From Clostridiales bacterium (lineage in GTDB: Bacteria; Bacillota; Clostridia; Oscillospirales; Oscillospiraceae), in contig PITX01000002.1 in assembly GCA_017577345.1 (NCBI GenBank), forward strand, positions 1-18,353: a stretch of DNA of 18,353 bases. The letters are read 5' to 3'. Both the position numbers and the translations under genes were made by a program. Under the pieces are notes generated by a model. It searched no databases. It worked only from the letters and a program-made list of their open reading frames with translations, and was not told the DNA's origin. How positions within the stretch are numbered: position 1 is the first letter of the stretch; the number at the start of each line of letters is the position of its first letter. Positions 7,595-14,235 of the stretch are shown piece by piece.

Positions 7595-9567
7595 CAGTAA
7601 TCGGCATTACCGGAGGCACCGGAAGCGGTAAAACGACCCTGCTGGATGCCGTGAAAGCACAGGGCGGTCTTTGCATCGACTGTGATGCACTCTATCACGA
7701 GCTGCTGGATACGGATGAGGTTCTGCTGTCGCAGCTTTCCGCTGAATTTCCCGCTGCGTTTGACAACGGCGTATTGAATCGCAAGTCTTTGGGTAATCTT
7801 GTATTTGCAGACAAAGCCGCGCTTGCAGCCCTCAACGAGATCACCCACAGAGTCGTCTGCCGGGAAGTACGAAAAATTATCAGCAAGACAAAGCGTACGC
7901 TCGTTGCGATTGAAGCAATTGCGCTCTGCGAAAGCGGACTGAACGAGCTTTGTGATGTCACCGTTGCCGTGACTGCACCGGAGGAAATCCGGATAGGACG
8001 GCTGATGGAGCGAGACGGGATCTCCCGTGATTACGCAAAAAAACGCATCCGAGCACAGAAATCGGATGCAGAGTTTTCCGCAATGTCGCAATATACGCTG
8101 AAAAATGACGCTTCCGGTGAAGCGTTCATCTTAGAATGTAAACAATTTCTGAAAGGAGTTTTACACCCTATGGAAGAAAAAAAATACGATGCTCTGCGAA
8201 ACGAACTGCTCTTTGCCCCGAAAAACGGCTATGACCGAATCTCTGACGAAGATCTTGCCGCAATGGAAGTCTACAGCAAAGAATACATGGACTTCATCAG
8301 TGCCTGCAAGATCGAGCGTGAGGCAGTGGACTGGACGATCACCGAGGCGGAAAAGCACGGCTTCAAGGCTCTTGTCCCCGGTATGCAGCTCAAGCCCGGT
8401 GATAAGGTCTACGGCAACGGTCACGGCAAGTGTGTGATCTTCGCAGTTATCGGAACGGAGTCATTGGATCAGGGAACGCATATCTGCGCCGCACACATCG
8501 ACTCCCCGCGTCTGGATCTCAAGCCGAATCCCCTGTATGAAGACTGTGAGATAGCATATTTCAAGACGCATTACTACGGCGGCATCAAAAAGTATCAGTG
8601 GACGACCACACCGCTTGCACTGCACGGCGTGATCGCGAAAAAGGACGGCAGTGTGATCAAGGTCACCGTAGGTGAAGACCCCGCCGACCCTATTTTCTGC
8701 GTGACCGACCTTCTGGTGCATCTTGCGGCAGATCAGATGAAAAAGCCAATGGCAGAGGGCGTGACCGGCGAAAATCTGCGCGTTCTGCTCGGCAGCAAGC
8801 CGCTTCCGGACGATGAGGGCGGCGACCGCATCAAATTTGCGATTCTTTGCCTGCTGCACGAAAAATACGGCATTACCGAGGATGATTTCCTCTCGGCAGA
8901 GCTGACGATGGTACCTGCAGGTCCTGCAAGAGATGTCGGCTTTGACCGCAGTCTCATCGCGGCATACGGTCATGACGACCGCGTCTGCGCCTACGCCGCC
9001 TTCAAGCCGCTGTTGGAAATCGGTACACTGAGGAAGACTGCCATCTGCGTTCTTGCGGATAAGGAAGAGATCGGCTCCGTCGGCATCAGCGGTATGCAGA
9101 GCCAGTATTTTGAGACCTTCATGCACGACCTGTGCAAGGCAACCGGCTCCTGTATGCGTCGCTGCTTTGAAGGTTCCTTCTGTCTCAGCGCAGATGTCAG
9201 CAACGCATTTGACCCTCTGTATGCAGAGACCTGCGATAAGAGCAACAACACGAAGATCAATTACGGCACCGGCATTTTCAAATATACCGGCGCACGCGGT
9301 AAGTCCGGCTCGTCCGATGCGGCAGCCGAGGTCATGGGCTATATCCGCAAACTGTTTTCCGATCACGATGTGATCTGGCAGACCGGCGAGCTTGGCAAGG
9401 TCGATCAGGGCGGCGGCGGTACCGTCGCCTGCTATATGGCAAACCGCAACATCGAAACTGTCGATGCAGGCGTTCCCGTTCTGTCCATGCACGCACCGAT
9501 GGAGCTGGTTTCCAAGCTGGATACCTTTATGACCTACAAGGGAATGAAAGTATTCTACGAAGACTGA
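7591..9567 (+). CDS. coaE: Dephospho-CoA kinase joined in frame to M18-family aminopeptidase
   Basis: One uninterrupted 658-codon frame holds two complete proteins. Residues 1-193 are a full-length CoaE (usually 190-205 aa), which phosphorylates dephospho-CoA in the last step of coenzyme A synthesis. It has Walker A GGTGSGKT (8-15) and the D-x-D of CIDCDALYHELL (30-32). Residues 194-658 form a 465-aa M18 zinc aminopeptidase of the ApeA type. In its own numbering it shows H109/D111 in AAHIDSPRLDLK, D269-D270 in GHDDR, E299-E300 in DKEEIGS, D342 and H441 in LSMHAPMELVSKLD. No stop codon separates them, but an AAAGGAG at 8152-8158 precedes an ATG at 8170, so the aminopeptidase can probably also be made alone. 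Codon 191 (TTA, 8161-8163) is one substitution from TAA or TGA. A true fusion, a recent stop loss, or a sequencing error are all possible. The overlap with tsaC suggests coupling at the front end. Confidence 0.88.
   Translation: MTVIGITGGTGSGKTTLLDAVKAQGGLCIDCDALYHELLDTDEVLLSQLSAEFPAAFDNGVLNRKSLGNLVFADKAALAALNEITHRVVCREVRKIISKTKRTLVAIEAIALCESGLNELCDVTVAVTAPEEIRIGRLMERDGISRDYAKKRIRAQKSDAEFSAMSQYTLKNDASGEAFILECKQFLKGVLHPMEEKKYDALRNELLFAPKNGYDRISDEDLAAMEVYSKEYMDFISACKIEREAVDWTITEAEKHGFKALVPGMQLKPGDKVYGNGHGKCVIFAVIGTESLDQGTHICAAHIDSPRLDLKPNPLYEDCEIAYFKTHYYGGIKKYQWTTTPLALHGVIAKKDGSVIKVTVGEDPADPIFCVTDLLVHLAADQMKKPMAEGVTGENLRVLLGSKPLPDDEGGDRIKFAILCLLHEKYGITEDDFLSAELTMVPAGPARDVGFDRSLIAAYGHDDRVCAYAAFKPLLEIGTLRKTAICVLADKEEIGSVGISGMQSQYFETFMHDLCKATGSCMRRCFEGSFCLSADVSNAFDPLYAETCDKSNNTKINYGTGIFKYTGARGKSGSSDAAAEVMGYIRKLFSDHDVIWQTGELGKVDQGGGGTVACYMANRNIETVDAGVPVLSMHAPMELVSKLDTFMTYKGMKVFYED
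8152..8172 (+). promoter_or_regulatory. Internal ribosome binding site and start for the M18 aminopeptidase
   Basis: AAAGGAG (8152-8158) is followed after 11 nt by ATG (8170-8172), exactly at the boundary where the CoaE homology ends and the aminopeptidase homology begins. The spacing is slightly long. The reading frame is the same as CoaE (579 nt = 193 codons from the coaE start). This site decides whether the downstream enzyme is made as a separate 465-aa protein. Confidence 0.6.
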
Positions 9568-9574
9568 GCATTGT

Positions 9575-9603
9575 AGGGAGAGACTTCGGTCTCTTCCTTT
9601 TTT
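9575..9603 (+). terminator. Rho-independent terminator of the prfA-tsaC-coaE/M18 operon
   Basis: A ten-pair stem, AGGGAGAGAC (9575-9584) with GTCTCTTCCT (9589-9598, one G-T pair), is closed by a stable TTCG tetraloop (9585-9588). The last stem T begins a run of six T (9598-9603). It begins 8 nt after the TGA stop of the fused frame. Confidence 0.9.
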
Positions 9604-9636
9604 AGCTATTATTTATCGCGTTGCAACAAATTTTAC

Positions 9637-9665
9637 TTGACATACAGAAAACTCAATGGTATATT
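9637..9665 (+). promoter_or_regulatory. Strong sigma-A promoter for the DUF2975/XRE/lipoprotein unit
   Basis: A perfect TTGACA at 9637-9642, a 17-nt spacer, and TATATT at 9660-9665. It is followed by a near-ideal AGGAGGT (9681-9687) 7 nt before the ATG at 9695. I see no clear palindromic operator overlapping it. Confidence 0.82.
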
Positions 9666-9694
9666 AAGAATATGAAACATAGGAGGTCAGTATT

Positions 9695-10174
9695 ATGTCT
9701 CAAAAATCTATTGCCGGTTGGCTGAAAGGTATTATCATCGGCATTGCCCTATGTGGGCTCGTCATCTACGCACTGGTCATTCCCTCCGTCGGTCTGTCGA
9801 TTACCGCCGCTAACCCCGAATTTGCATATTGTTTTTTACCGTGGCTTATCTTTATCTGCCTCACCGCGCTTCCCTGCTATGCCGCACTTGTTCTTGCGTG
9901 GAAGGTTGCTTCCAACATTGGATGTGACCGTTCGTTTACGATGGAAAATGCAAAATGGATCAAGTATATTGCCGTGCTTGCCGCCGCAGATGCCCTGTTC
10001 TTTTTTGTCGGAAATGTTGTGTTTCTGCTGCTTAACATGAATCATCCCGGCATTGCGCTGCTGTCACTGATCGTTGTCTTTGCGGGAATCGCCATCGCCA
10101 TTGCCGCTGCCGCACTGTCCTATCTGGTGAAAAAAGCCGCACTGCTGCAGGAGCAGAGCGACTGGACGATTTAG
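9695..10174 (+). CDS. DUF2975-family membrane protein
   Basis: A 159-residue polytopic protein with four predicted membrane segments by inspection: about 10-32, 45-70, 90-113 and 118-145. A charged loop between segments two and three carries the family-typical sequence CDRSFTMENAKWIKYIA (about 77-93). Size, topology and the immediately following small Cro-type regulator match the YoaS/YozG arrangement of Bacillus and many Clostridia. The molecular function of DUF2975 is not established, and I do not assign one. It has a strong ribosome binding site and its own promoter. Its TAG stop (10172-10174) is embedded in the ribosome binding site of the next gene, so the two are probably coupled. Confidence 0.85.
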   Translation: MSQKSIAGWLKGIIIGIALCGLVIYALVIPSVGLSITAANPEFAYCFLPWLIFICLTALPCYAALVLAWKVASNIGCDRSFTMENAKWIKYIAVLAAADALFFFVGNVVFLLLNMNHPGIALLSLIVVFAGIAIAIAAAALSYLVKKAALLQEQSDWTI

Positions 10175-10183
10175 GAGGCAGCC

Positions 10184-10402
10184 ATGGGAGGAAGAATCAT
10201 TTTTAACATTGATGTCATGCTTGCAAAGCGGAAAATGAGCGTAACGGAGCTTGCCGAGTGCTTGGGCATTACGATCGCCAATGTTTCCATTCTGAAAAAC
10301 GGAAAAGCTAAGGCGCTGAAAATCACCACACTGGCAAAGCTCTGCGAGGCACTGGACTGTCAGCCCGGCGACCTGCTGGAATACAGAAAGGATACTCAAT
10401 GA
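10184..10402 (+). CDS. Small Cro/XRE-family (YozG-like) helix-turn-helix regulator
   Basis: A 72-residue protein that is almost entirely one HTH domain. IIFNIDVMLAKRKMSVTELA is helix 1 and the start of helix 2. ITIANVSILKNGKAKALKITT is the recognition region, and LAKLCEALDCQPGDLLEY is the usual C-terminal end of this subfamily. The start at 10184 follows AGGAGG at 10173-10178, which overlaps the upstream stop codon. Proteins of this size accompany DUF2975 membrane proteins and probably regulate their own operon or respond to the membrane partner; this is inference. The last 4 nt overlap the lipoprotein start. Confidence 0.9.
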   Translation: MGGRIIFNIDVMLAKRKMSVTELAECLGITIANVSILKNGKAKALKITTLAKLCEALDCQPGDLLEYRKDTQ

Positions 10403-10878
10403 CAAGGACGATATGTGTATGGCTTATGCTTGCCGCAATTCTGCTCTCTTTGACGGGATGTGCACGAAGTGAGCTTTCCCGTCTTTCTGACACACTCGGC
10501 GTCGATCTGACGAGCGGAATCGTAGAAGCTTCATTTGACGACCACGGCGGTTTTCACGGTGACGGAACGACCTTTCTGAAAATCCGTTTTTCCGCATTTC
10601 CGGAAGAAATCAGAGAAAGCAAGGAATGGTGTCAGCTTCCGTTGACGGATCATCTGAAAAGCTTTGTGGAGGCAACCTCGTCTCTCTTTTCAGACAATGA
10701 CGGCAACTGCTATCTGCCTGTCGTAGAGCACGGCTATTACTGCTATATTGACCGCCACTACGAAAGTACAGACCCGAAAGATGATAGTGAGCTGATGCAC
10801 CGATATTCATTCAATGTGACCCTTGCTGTTTTTGACAGTGATACCAATACCCTGTATTATATCAAGCTTGATACATGA
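10399..10878 (+). CDS. Small lipoprotein of unknown function, coupled to the XRE regulator
   Basis: A 159-residue protein with a clear lipoprotein signal: Arg at position 3, a hydrophobic stretch at 6-19, and the lipobox LTGC with the lipidated cysteine at residue 21. The mature part (about 138 aa) is acidic, rich in aromatic and beta-prone stretches, and has two visible cysteines near the middle (in EWCQLP and GNCYLP) plus one in YYCYID. I do not recognise the family. The start at 10399 is supported by AAAGGA at 10387-10392 and by the 4-nt ATGA overlap with the regulator gene. It would sit on the outer face of the cytoplasmic membrane, where the DUF2975 protein also resides, so a shared envelope role is plausible but unproven. 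Confidence 0.75.
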   Translation: MTRTICVWLMLAAILLSLTGCARSELSRLSDTLGVDLTSGIVEASFDDHGGFHGDGTTFLKIRFSAFPEEIRESKEWCQLPLTDHLKSFVEATSSLFSDNDGNCYLPVVEHGYYCYIDRHYESTDPKDDSELMHRYSFNVTLAVFDSDTNTLYYIKLDT

Positions 10879-10907
10879 AAAGATGCCGACCACGGCATCT
10901 TTTTTTA
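10879..10907 (+). terminator. Rho-independent terminator of the DUF2975/XRE/lipoprotein unit
   Basis: AAGATGCCG (10880-10888) pairs with CGGCATCTT (10893-10901) around the loop ACCA, followed by T to 10906. It begins directly after the TGA stop of the lipoprotein gene. Confidence 0.9.
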
Positions 10908-10926
10908 TATAAAAGCAGGATATTTT
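10905..10926 (+). repeat. Copy 1 of a 22-nt direct repeat (upstream of the preA-like gene)
   Basis: TTATATAAAAGCAG then GATATTTT. The same 22 bases occur at 13116-13137 upstream of asnA. Both copies are followed within 11 nt by GTAAT and then by a promoter whose -10 region includes TATAATATAT. This copy touches the T-run of the preceding terminator. Confidence 0.85.
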
Positions 10927-10944
10927 GTAATCTGCGGAAAAGAA

Positions 10945-10972
10945 TTGCATTTTATCTGCATCATGTTATAAT
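10945..10972 (+). promoter_or_regulatory. Promoter for the preA-like gene
   Basis: TTGCAT (10945-10950), a 16-nt spacer, and a perfect TATAAT (10967-10972) preceded by TGT (10964-10966), which is an extended -10. The start codon is 35 nt downstream, with TGGAG at 10996-11000. Confidence 0.72.
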
Positions 10973-11007
10973 ATATAATAAAAAAAACGACATTTTGGAG
11001 AAATGAT

Positions 11008-12507
11008 ATGAGTTATGAAAGAATGATCCGTCGTGAGGATATGCTTCCCTGCTCTCTTTGCAAGGATGCCCCCTGCACGCAGGCGTGTGAAAAGCTCGAC
11101 TGTGCAAAGCTGCTGCGCAGCATCTGGTTTGACAATGAGGACTGTGCTGCGGCAGGACTTCCGGCAGAGAACCCCTGTCTGACCTGTGATGCCCCCTGTG
11201 AAAACGCCTGTCTGCGCCACGGCAAGGTGCCGATTCGCGAGCTGATTTCACGGCTGTATACCGAGGTTCGTCCAACCATTGATCCGGTGGAGATCACGGA
11301 CGAGGATCGGCTGAAATGCGACATCTGCGGTGCACCGCTGGAAAACCCGTTCCTGCTTTCTTCCTCTGTTGTGGCAAGTAATTACGATATGTGCGCCAGA
11401 GCATTCGAGGCAGGCTGGGCAGGCATCTGCTACAAGACGATTTCCACGCTGGACATCCACGAGGCATCCCCCCGCTATTCCGCGATCAAGGGCTCCGATG
11501 GCTCGATCGTCGGCTTCAAGAACATTGAACAGCTCTCCGACCACAGTCTTGTGGAAAATATGGAGATATTTCGCAGTCTGAAGGAAAAGTATCCGACCAA
11601 ATTCATTCTTGCCTCCATCATGGGAAAGAACGAGAAGGAATGGGAGGAGCTTGCAAGAGCCTGTCAGGAGGTCGGTGCGGATGCCATTGAGCTTAATTTC
11701 TCCTGCCCGAACATGGCGGAGGACGGCATGGGTTCGGATATCGGTCAGATTCCCGCGCTTGTGGAGCGCTTTACCGCTTCGGCACGGCGCGGCTGCACCA
11801 TTCCCCTGCTTGCCAAGCTGACGCCGAATGTCGCATCCATGCGTGAGGCCGCCGAGGCTGCCAAGAGAGGCGGCGCGGACGGCTTTGCCGCGATCAATAC
11901 GATCAAGAGCATCACCAATGTCAACCCGCACACCTATGTATCCGCACCGGCTGTCCGCGGCATGTCTGCAGTCGGCGGCTACAGCGGTAATGCGGTCAAG
12001 CCGATCGCTCTCCGCTTTGTTGCGGAAATCGCGCAGAATCCGGAGACCGCCGGAATGCACATCAGCGGTCAGGGCGGCGTGGAAACCTGGAAGGACGCAC
12101 TGGAGTTCATCCTGCTCGGCAGCAGCTCCATTCAGATCACCACCGCAGTCATGCAGTACGGCTACCGTATCGTGGAGGATCTGAAGGACGGTCTTAACCG
12201 CTATCTGGCAGAAAAAGGCTTCTCCAATGTCCGTGAGGCAGTTGGTCTGGCACTGGACTCCGTCAGCCCGAACACCAATGTCTTGGAGCGCGATACCGTC
12301 ATCTTCCCGAAATTTGACCGAAAAAAGTGCATCGGCTGCGGCAGATGCGCCATCTCCTGCAGTGACGGCGGTCATCAGGCTATCACGATGAACGACGACA
12401 GGAAACCCGTTCTTGACGGCAAAAAGTGCGTTGGCTGCCACCTGTGTCTGCTGGTCTGCCCCGAAAACGCGATCGCGACCGCACGAAAAAGAATTGACAG
12501 AGCATAA
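11008..12507 (+). CDS. PreA-like dihydropyrimidine dehydrogenase-type Fe-S flavoprotein with extra N-terminal Fe-S domain
   Basis: A 499-residue protein with three parts. Residues 1-95 carry two cysteine clusters (C15, C18, C23, C27 and C57, C60, C64, C68) of the alpha-helical Fe-S type seen at the N-terminus of PreT, GltD and DPD domain I. Residues about 105-410 are a TIM-barrel FMN domain matching PreA: the catalytic-cysteine segment ELNFSCPN with GMG nearby, FAAINTIKS, AVKPIALRFVAEIA, and SGQGGVETWKDALEFILLG. Residues about 430-495 hold two [4Fe-4S] ferredoxin motifs (CIGCGRCAISC, CVGCHLCLLVCP). PreA with PreT reduces uracil/thymine using NADH. No PreT (FAD/NADH subunit) gene adjoins it, so the electron donor may be a ferredoxin or another partner. 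Pyrimidine reduction is the best guess; a related dihydropyrimidine or dihydroorotate-like substrate remains possible. It is monocistronic, with its own promoter. Confidence 0.85.
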   Translation: MSYERMIRREDMLPCSLCKDAPCTQACEKLDCAKLLRSIWFDNEDCAAAGLPAENPCLTCDAPCENACLRHGKVPIRELISRLYTEVRPTIDPVEITDEDRLKCDICGAPLENPFLLSSSVVASNYDMCARAFEAGWAGICYKTISTLDIHEASPRYSAIKGSDGSIVGFKNIEQLSDHSLVENMEIFRSLKEKYPTKFILASIMGKNEKEWEELARACQEVGADAIELNFSCPNMAEDGMGSDIGQIPALVERFTASARRGCTIPLLAKLTPNVASMREAAEAAKRGGADGFAAINTIKSITNVNPHTYVSAPAVRGMSAVGGYSGNAVKPIALRFVAEIAQNPETAGMHISGQGGVETWKDALEFILLGSSSIQITTAVMQYGYRIVEDLKDGLNRYLAEKGFSNVREAVGLALDSVSPNTNVLERDTVIFPKFDRKKCIGCGRCAISCSDGGHQAITMNDDRKPVLDGKKCVGCHLCLLVCPENAIATARKRIDRA

Positions 12508-12586
12508 TACATAGAACACAGGGTGATAACACAATGCCGTCCCGTGTGCTTTGCGTGACATAAGCGTCAAACCTGACAGCGTAAAG

Positions 12587-12620
12587 AATACCCTCCGTGT
12601 CGGTCGGCACGGAGGGTATT
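12587..12620 (-). terminator. Perfect 13-bp inverted repeat, probable terminator of a lost minus-strand gene
   Basis: AATACCCTCCGTG (12587-12599) and CACGGAGGGTATT (12608-12620) are perfect inverted copies around an 8-nt loop. Read on the minus strand, the hairpin starts 2 nt after a TAA stop (12623-12625) and is followed by CTTTAC, a short U-tract. On the plus strand no T-run follows, so it fits the minus direction better. Confidence 0.6.
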
Positions 12621-12622
12621 GA

Positions 12623-12736
12623 TTATGATTTGATTCTGCATTCCTCGGGGGCGTTTTCCGCGAGAAGCGGCGTTACCCGGTCTGTTGTCGTACGGAACAG
12701 CTTCGGCGCATATTCATAGACCCGTCTATGCCATAT
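12623..12736 (-). pseudogene. C-terminal remnant of an unidentified minus-strand gene
   Basis: On the minus strand 37 codons are open before a TAA at 12623-12625. They read like a normal acidic/basic protein tail (YEYAPKLFRTTTDRV then TPLLAENAPEECRIKS). A TAG lies immediately upstream (12737-12739), there is no start codon, and no upstream continuation in frame is visible. A terminator-like hairpin follows at once. I do not recognise the family. It could be chance coding-like sequence, but the hairpin placement favours a real gene end left behind after a deletion or rearrangement. Confidence 0.4.
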
Positions 12737-12780
12737 CTACGGTCGGTTTCTATCCGCTGTCAGTTTTGACGCTTACCCGA

Positions 12781-13100
12781 ATACTGCGGAATTGTAAAGG
12801 TTTTGTCATTTTGATTGAGGACAAAGCAAATCCCTCGTCGAAGCAAACGGTGCAATACACGATGATACAAAGTCTGTTACCGATTATGCTATGAACGGAG
12901 CTTTGTTCTATGGACAACATCTGGCAAAGAATACAACATACAAAAAGTTTATTTGCCTTGGTATTTCGGGAGACGAAAAGCATCATAGAATTACGCCAAT
13001 CTTTGTTGATGAGCGCGGAAACTACAAAGTCCTTTCCGATGTCGAAAGCTTCATTTCCTTTAATGAGGACAACATCGAGGAATATAATATAAAAGAAATA
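12781..13100 (+). pseudogene. Frameshifted remnant resembling the N-terminal nuclease region of an N-6 DNA methylase-type R-M protein
   Basis: Two neighbouring frames make one recognisable stretch. The first reads GFVILIEDKA (12799-12828); the second, from about 12831, reads SLVEANGAIHDDTKSVTDYA and continues with GALFYGQHLAKN, ISGDEKHHRITPIFVDERG and VESFISFNEDNIEEY to about 13088. A frame change near 12825-12840 interrupts it, and no start codon or upstream domain is left. From memory this pattern (IEDKA, KSVTDYA-NGA, GDEKHHRI, NEDNIEEY) is that of N-terminal regions of N-6 DNA methylase/restriction proteins, where E-x-K fits a PD-(D/E)xK nuclease site. I could not verify this by search. 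The methylase domain itself is absent: after about 13100 the sequence becomes AT-rich, runs into the 22-nt repeat and ends at the asnA start. Confidence 0.6.
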
Positions 13101-13115
13101 TTTTCTTTCAATTTG

Positions 13116-13137
13116 TTATATAAAAGCAGGATATTTT
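13116..13137 (+). repeat. Copy 2 of the 22-nt direct repeat (upstream of asnA)
   Basis: Identical over 22 nt to 10905-10926. It directly follows the decayed remnant and precedes the asnA promoter. The next bases (TTCTTGTAAT) resemble those after copy 1 (GTAAT) with a small insertion. Confidence 0.85.
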
Positions 13138-13140
13138 TTC

Positions 13141-13169
13141 TTGTAATACCGGTATGTATGTTGTATAAT
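13141..13169 (+). promoter_or_regulatory. Promoter for the asnA-asnS operon
   Basis: TTGTAA (13141-13146), a 17-nt spacer, and a perfect TATAAT (13164-13169). A second TATAAT at 13179-13184 has no suitable -35 box. The leader is only about 25-30 nt, too short for a T-box riboswitch. AAAGGAGG at 13187-13194 is 7 nt from the asnA ATG. Confidence 0.65.
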
Positions 13170-13201
13170 ATATTGAACTATAATAGAAAGGAGGACATCA
13201 C

Positions 13202-14218
13202 ATGAGTCAATGTGTCATCCCTGTCGGTTACAAAAATCCGCTTACTGTCTATGAAACACAGTGCGCCATTGAGTTTATCAAGCACAATTTTCAGAAAAAT
13301 CTGTGCCATGCGCTCAATCTGATGCGTGTTTCTGCCCCGTTATTTGTTGAGGAGGCTTCCGGTCTGAATGATAACCTGAACGGCTACGAGCGTCCGGTCT
13401 CATTTGATGTCCCCGATGTCGGCGTGGAGGCGGAGGTCGTCCACTCCCTTGCAAAATGGAAGCGTTATGCGCTTTCGCGCTATGGCATCCGTCCGGGCAA
13501 GGGTCTGGTAACCGATATGAATGCCATTCGCCGCGATGAAACTGTAGATAATCTTCACTCCGTCTATGTTGACCAGTGGGACTGGGAGGTCGTTCTGACG
13601 GAGGATATGCGCAATGAAGCGTATCTTCGGACAATCGTGCAGAAAATCGTAAATGCGATCTATGTCACCGGTGAGACGCTGAAAATTGAGTATCCGCAGA
13701 TCACGACCCATGTGCCGCGTGAGGTGATCTTTGTCGCCACGCAGGAGTTAGAGGATATGTTCCCCGACCTGACCGACCCTCATGACAAGGAAAACGCGTT
13801 CCACCGTCTGCACAAGGACAAAGCGGTTTTCCTGATGAAAATCGGCGGGAAGCTCCGCTCCGGCAGGCCGCATGACGGCAGAGCGCCGGACTATGATGAC
13901 TGGGAGCTGAACGGAGATATTCTGTTCTGGAACGATGTTTTGGAGCGCTCCTTTGAGGTCTCCTCCATGGGCATCCGCGTCAGTCCGGAATCACTCGACC
14001 GCCAGCTGACCCTTGCCGACTGCGAGGATCGGCGCAAGCTTCCCTTCCACCGCGCACTTTTGAACGGTGAACTGCCGCTGACCATCGGCGGAGGCATCGG
14101 TCAGTCCCGTCTTTGTATGCTTCTCATGGGCTGCTGCCACATCGGCGAGGTCCAGTCGAGCGTATGGGATCAGGAAACCGCAGCCGCCTGCAAGGATGCG
14201 GGCATCATGCTGCTTTGA
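13202..14218 (+). CDS. asnA: Aspartate--ammonia ligase (asparagine synthetase A)
   Basis: A 338-residue AsnA that makes asparagine from aspartate, ammonia and ATP. The fold is related to class II aminoacyl-tRNA synthetases. Family segments are continuous: [13 protein letters not shown] near the N-terminus, [20 protein letters not shown] (about 42-61), [12 protein letters not shown] (about 81-92), DQWDWE (about 124-129), and the C-terminal [15 protein letters not shown] with [11 protein letters not shown]. The length agrees with the family (about 330-340). The start at 13202 has an excellent AAAGGAGG. It is followed after 17 nt by the asparaginyl-tRNA synthetase gene, so one transcript would supply both asparagine and its tRNA charging. 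Confidence 0.97.
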   Translation: MSQCVIPVGYKNPLTVYETQCAIEFIKHNFQKNLCHALNLMRVSAPLFVEEASGLNDNLNGYERPVSFDVPDVGVEAEVVHSLAKWKRYALSRYGIRPGKGLVTDMNAIRRDETVDNLHSVYVDQWDWEVVLTEDMRNEAYLRTIVQKIVNAIYVTGETLKIEYPQITTHVPREVIFVATQELEDMFPDLTDPHDKENAFHRLHKDKAVFLMKIGGKLRSGRPHDGRAPDYDDWELNGDILFWNDVLERSFEVSSMGIRVSPESLDRQLTLADCEDRRKLPFHRALLNGELPLTIGGGIGQSRLCMLLMGCCHIGEVQSSVWDQETAAACKDAGIMLL

Positions 14219-14235
14219 TAAAGAGAGGAAATACC

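Larger units (their letters stand above)
12508..13201. other. 694-nt degraded interval between the preA-like gene and asnA
   Basis: No intact gene is supported here. It holds a hairpin with a minus-strand gene tail (12587-12736), a frameshifted plus-strand remnant (12781-13100), the second copy of the 22-nt repeat (13116-13137) and the asnA promoter. A weak hairpin near 12517-12548 (ACACAGGG against CCCGTGT, 17-nt loop, short T-run) may be the terminator of the preA-like gene, but it is not convincing. Confidence 0.7.

Noticed and set aside
8461..9492. Minus-strand open frame across the aminopeptidase
   Set aside because: Shadow of the M18 coding frame; no ribosome binding site or recognisable domain.
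11248..12570. Minus-strand open frame of 440 codons across the preA-like gene
   Set aside because: Antisense shadow; the plus-strand PreA motifs and cysteine clusters are unambiguous.
12685..12894. Possible 69-aa gene
   Set aside because: No ribosome binding site. Only its second half resembles protein (IEDKA), and that part continues in another frame, so it is better read as part of a decayed gene.
13138..13201. T-box or other riboswitch ahead of asnA-asnS
   Set aside because: The leader between the promoter and the ATG is about 30 nt and lacks a T-box sequence or antiterminator structure.
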